Source: Epiperipatus broadwayi
Taxonomy: Eukaryota; Onychophora; Udeonychophora; Euonychophora; Peripatidae
Length of the DNA stretch: 64,000 bases
Direction of reading: 5' to 3'
Assembly: GCA_028023455.1 (NCBI GenBank)
Contig: JAQFVV010000144.1
Span: 558,001-622,000, forward strand
The notes under the pieces: generated by a model
What the model saw: only the letters and a program-made list of their open reading frames with translations
Told to the model about the DNA's origin: nothing
Databases searched by the model: none
Part shown: positions 59,363-64,000 of the stretch, piece after piece
Layout of the letters: every line of letters starts with the position of its first letter
How positions within the stretch are numbered: the stretch's first letter is position 1
Made by a program: the position numbers and the translations under genes

Positions 59363-59687
59363 TAAACAAAGGCAAAACTCTCCATACAGTAGTGCCACCC
59401 TGTGCCAAACAGAGTAATCAATGGATGCCAGAAGGCTTGAGCATAAAATCCCTATCTAGTACCTACTCATCCAATATCCACAGACTAGTTTCTGGCTTGT
59501 GGCCATCATCAGTGAGGAGCCTTGGATCTGAGAGCACTGCTCCTAGATAGGGATTTTATGCACAAGCCTTCTGGCATCCATTGATTACTCTGTTTGGCAC
59601 AGGGTGGCACTACTGTATGGAGAGTTTTGCCTTTGTTTACAACAATTATGTGCTAGTATAGAGATGGTGATTATGTGATGTTTAGTG
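59363..59687. mobile_element. palindromic TSD element, copy F (325 bp), in the GFUS last intron
   Basis: Flanked by a perfect 13-bp TSD, GTTCTATTTATTG (59350-59362 and 59688-59700). Inverted arms (about 59373-59470 against 59545-59635) enclose part of the body. The family 5' end (CCACTAAACATCACATAATC) is at the right. The ribozyme-like core on the minus strand is altered (CTGATGATGG). Confidence 0.85.
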
Positions 59688-59700
59688 GTTCTATTTATTG

Positions 59701-61740
<2,040 letters not shown>

Positions 61741-61989
61741 TAAAAATTTATGTTTTCCTGAAGGTTTGTGATGATGGTGTTCTAGTTGCATTTTTATACT
61801 GGACTATTTCCATCATCTAATATGTGTGTTGAATGTCTTTAAAAAAGTTTAATTTTATTTAAATATTCCAAATACATTCAACTGTTAGTAATATCACAGC
61901 AAACAGGTTAGTATATGCACAACGTTTCGAGAGGTATTATTCTCCCTTTTCTTCAGTGTTCAGAAACTAGAGATTTGGAAAAAGAAAAG

Positions 61990-62520
61990 ATCTATATAGA
62001 ACAAACTCTTATGAAAATGGTTATCCATCAACTGTTATTAGAAAAACGTTAAATAGACAACAAAAAAAACCATCAAGAAAAAAGACAATTATTGGTACTG
62101 TAGTATACCCATACATTCCAAAAATAGCAGACAAATTAAGCAAAATCTGCAATCAGTATAACATCAGAACAGATTTCCAGAGCCATACCACACTATGAGG
62201 AATTCTAACATCTACAAAGCCTAAACTTGAAATGCTGAAAAGAAAAAACTGCATCTATAAAATACCATGTGAATGTGGAAGAATATACATTGATGAGACC
62301 AGCTGTCCCATTGAAAAGCACTTGCAAAAACATAAACTGATCATTAGAAGAGAGAAAACAGATGTGTCTAAGGTAGAAGCCATGTATGTACCAATGAACA
62401 TACATTCGATTGGGAAAATACAAAAATATTGGATAGAGAAGAAAAGGTACAAAGAAAAAAATTTAAAGAAGCTGCTCACATGACAATGGCAAAAAATCCC
62501 ATAAACCAACCTAGTGTGAC
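61990..62520 (+). pseudogene. Penelope-like element GIY-YIG endonuclease region
   Basis: The plus strand reads VVYPYIPKIADKLSKICNQY, NIRTDFQSHTTL, a stop, then KPKLEMLKRKNCIYKIPCEC, GRIYIDETSCPIEKHLQKHK and HSIGKIQKYWIEKK. This is the linker plus GIY-YIG nuclease at the C-terminus of Penelope-like RT proteins: the CIYKI-CECG motif, the Y-I-x-ET motif and the R-L--H-like helix. The Gly of GIY-YIG's YIG is Asp here, and at least two stops occur. The RT domain is missing. Confidence 0.8.
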
Positions 62521-62629
62521 TATACATATATAGAAACCACTAATCAACTTTGCTCTTATGAAAAAGTGCAGAAATCAGGAGGAACCTTATAGATAAGTAT
62601 ATGAAATTTCTACTGACTGTTGCCTTTGG

Positions 62630-62730
62630 CAGGATGGCTCAGTTGATTAGTTTTATCTTAAAAACCAAGAATCTAAAGATCCAGGTTCGAATCCCATGCT
62701 AGTAATGTCACTGGTCAGGCCAACAACACC
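62630..62730 (+). repeat. tRNA-like head (A and B boxes) of a SINE-like repeat
   Basis: A-box-like TGGCTCAGTTGATTAG (62635-62650) and B-box GGTTCGAATCC (62684-62694), 33 nt apart, give an internal RNA polymerase III promoter layout. The cloverleaf is poor (weak T-stem), so this is not a functional tRNA gene. It continues into the CTGAAGA-containing tail also seen at 14.6 kb, so head and tail form one repeat unit: a tRNA-derived SINE with a Penelope-like tail. Confidence 0.55.
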
Positions 62731-62763
62731 TGAAGAAGAGGGGAGAATAATACCCCTCAAAAC
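62730..62763 (+). ncRNA. hammerhead-like core in the Penelope/SINE tail
   Basis: CTGAAGA (62730-62736), then a perfect 6-bp helix GAGGGG/CCCCTC with a 9-nt loop, then AAAAC. This is the CUGANGA, stem II, (G)AAA layout of hammerhead ribozymes. The related copy at 61956-61924 (minus) has GAAAC. Stems I and III are not convincingly visible, so activity is unproven. Confidence 0.3.
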
Positions 62764-62920
62764 GTTGTGCATATATTAACCTGTTTGCTGTGATATTACT
62801 AACAGTTGGTATATACTAATCTATTTGCTGTGATATTACTAACAGTTGAATGTATTTGAAAGATTTAAATAAAATTAAACTTTTCTAAAGACATTCAACA
62901 CACATAATAGGTGATTTAAA

Positions 62921-64000
62921 AATTTATTTACACATGACTTTTAATATTTTGTAATATGTAATAAAAAAAATATTCACATAAAGGCAATGTCTGTAAACTC
63001 AGGCATGAGGGTTACATTTGCCTCTCCTCCATTTAGGAATAAAATAGAGTCGATTTAGCACAAACATTGCTCTATTTTATTTCTACAATTAAAAAAAAAT
63101 TTTTTTTAATTTTACAATAATGTCATGCTTAGCCACATTTCTTTGAAAATGGACTTACAAGCTGATATAAACATAAATAATGTCATCCTTAGTCATGACA
63201 TTTAAAAATCCATTATATTAGTATACATATAAAGTAAATTTCTGTTTTATTAATTCCATTAAAACTATTTATTGAATTTGATTGTCTGCTTGCAATGTTG
63301 AAACGAACAAAGAAATCTCCCACAGACAATGAGCATATCATGCAATATGAATACCATGAGAGCTATCTTGAGCAAATCTAATATCAACCAAACCATATAA
63401 TGAACAATATATTTAATTAAAGTCTTACTCCACTATGAGACTTAGGGACTGACAAATATAAAAATATGCCTAGTTCACTTTTTAGACTTTGAGGCCAATA
63501 AATATAAGCCTATGCCTAGCTCGCTATTGAGACTAGCAAATATAAATATAATATGCGTGGGAACAGTGCTGAGATAAGAACCCTGAAGTATCAATAAAAC
63601 ATGACCTCAAAACAATGATTAATTTTCCATTCATCATCAATACAGAAAGCAACACAATCAACCATTGATAAACTCATAAAACTAATTTTGATTTCAAACT
63701 ATATACTGTTTTCCTTTACATGCTTAATCAACAATGCAAAGAATAGTGATATCATTTAAATATTCTAAGCTCTGATATTTTTTACTATTCATTTACTGAC
63801 ATTGTTGGAAAGTAGAATATGAAATTTGTATATTAGCCTGATATAAATATGATGCAAATAATTCTGAAATTTCTATCAAACATTTAGAGTATAAAGACAG
63901 TAGCTCTATTTTTTTTTTTACCAATATTTCAATATTAAATGGAACATCATTATTATACTTAGTTCATTTGCCATGACTTCTTTGTCAACTATTGTTAGCA
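62921..64000. other. unassigned DNA with a short tandem repeat
   Basis: No exon seen. At about 63430-63565 there are three degenerate units of about 46 bp with the motifs CACTATGAGACTT, CAAATATAAAAATATG and CCTAGTTCACT. Confidence 0.4.

Larger units (their letters stand above)
61797..62920. mobile_element. Penelope-like fragment between inverted terminal repeats
   Basis: Left repeat 61797-61965 is inverted at about 62720-62920 (shared: TGTGTGTTGAATGTCTTTA, AATACATTCAACTGTTAGTA, ATATGCACAACGTTT, GAATAATA). The right copy has a 54-bp internal duplication (TTTGCTGTGATATTACTAAC twice). Between them lies the GIY-YIG reading frame. Penelope-like elements are known to be bounded by direct or inverted terminal copies, so this fits a truncated element. 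Confidence 0.65.

Noticed and set aside
62635-62703. Functional tRNA gene
   Set aside because: A and B boxes are present but the T-stem and acceptor do not pair, and the same unit occurs at 14.6 kb with a decayed head. It is better explained as a SINE head.

Overview
This is a eukaryotic nuclear window. It is very AT-rich, has no operons or long intact host ORFs, and consists mostly of introns and intergenic DNA filled with transposable-element remains. Two host genes are recognisable from their spliced exons, both on the minus strand. The left half carries exons 1-3 of NDUFB8, the mitochondrial complex I accessory subunit (about 19.6 down to 7.8 kb); its last exon or exons lie off the left edge. 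The right end carries the last two exons of GFUS, GDP-L-fucose synthase (60.28 down to 55.23 kb); its earlier exons lie off the right edge or were not found. A third gene probably ends at 19.9 kb, just upstream of NDUFB8. The gene set, intron sizes and element types (Merlin, Penelope-like elements with a GIY-YIG nuclease, hAT, RTE, Ty3/gypsy) point to an animal. I guess an arthropod, possibly a chelicerate, but this is weak.

Layout. 0-8 kb: intron or flank of NDUFB8, with a 1.15 kb palindromic insertion at 4.34-5.49 kb. 8-10.3 kb: degenerate tandem and inverted array in NDUFB8 intron 2. 10.5-19.6 kb: NDUFB8 exon 2, an intron with a Tigger-like MITE, a hairpin MITE, a tRNA-headed SINE copy and a broken hAT gene, then exon 1. 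19.9-22 kb: unidentified terminal exon, then a dead LINE on the minus strand. 22.4-30.37 kb: a decayed Penelope-like element split by a 5.3 kb LINE with target-site duplications. 30.38-32.29 kb: a Merlin transposon with 8-bp TSDs. 32.8-36.5 kb: a palindromic insertion, an inverted LTR-like pair and a second LINE with a duplicated 3' part. 36.5-44 kb: mostly unassigned, with a small poly(A) retrosequence at 40.06 kb, a Penelope-like hairpin at 40.5-41.5 kb and two short unassigned open frames. 44.1-47.1 kb: Ty3/gypsy pol remnant. 49.9-55 kb: palindromic insertions, a second hAT remnant and MITEs. 55.2-60.3 kb: GFUS last intron with four insertions. 61.8-62.9 kb: a Penelope-like GIY-YIG fragment between inverted repeats, with a tRNA-like SINE head.

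The most unusual content is a family of short palindromic elements. Six copies are each bounded by 11-13 bp target-site duplications. They carry a conserved hammerhead-ribozyme-like core (CTGATGA, a short hairpin, then GAAAC). Similar cores (CTGAAGA or CTGATGA with GAAA or AAAA) occur in the tails of the Penelope-like sequences. This suggests, as inference only, small self-cleaving non-autonomous retroelements mobilised by Penelope-like machinery.
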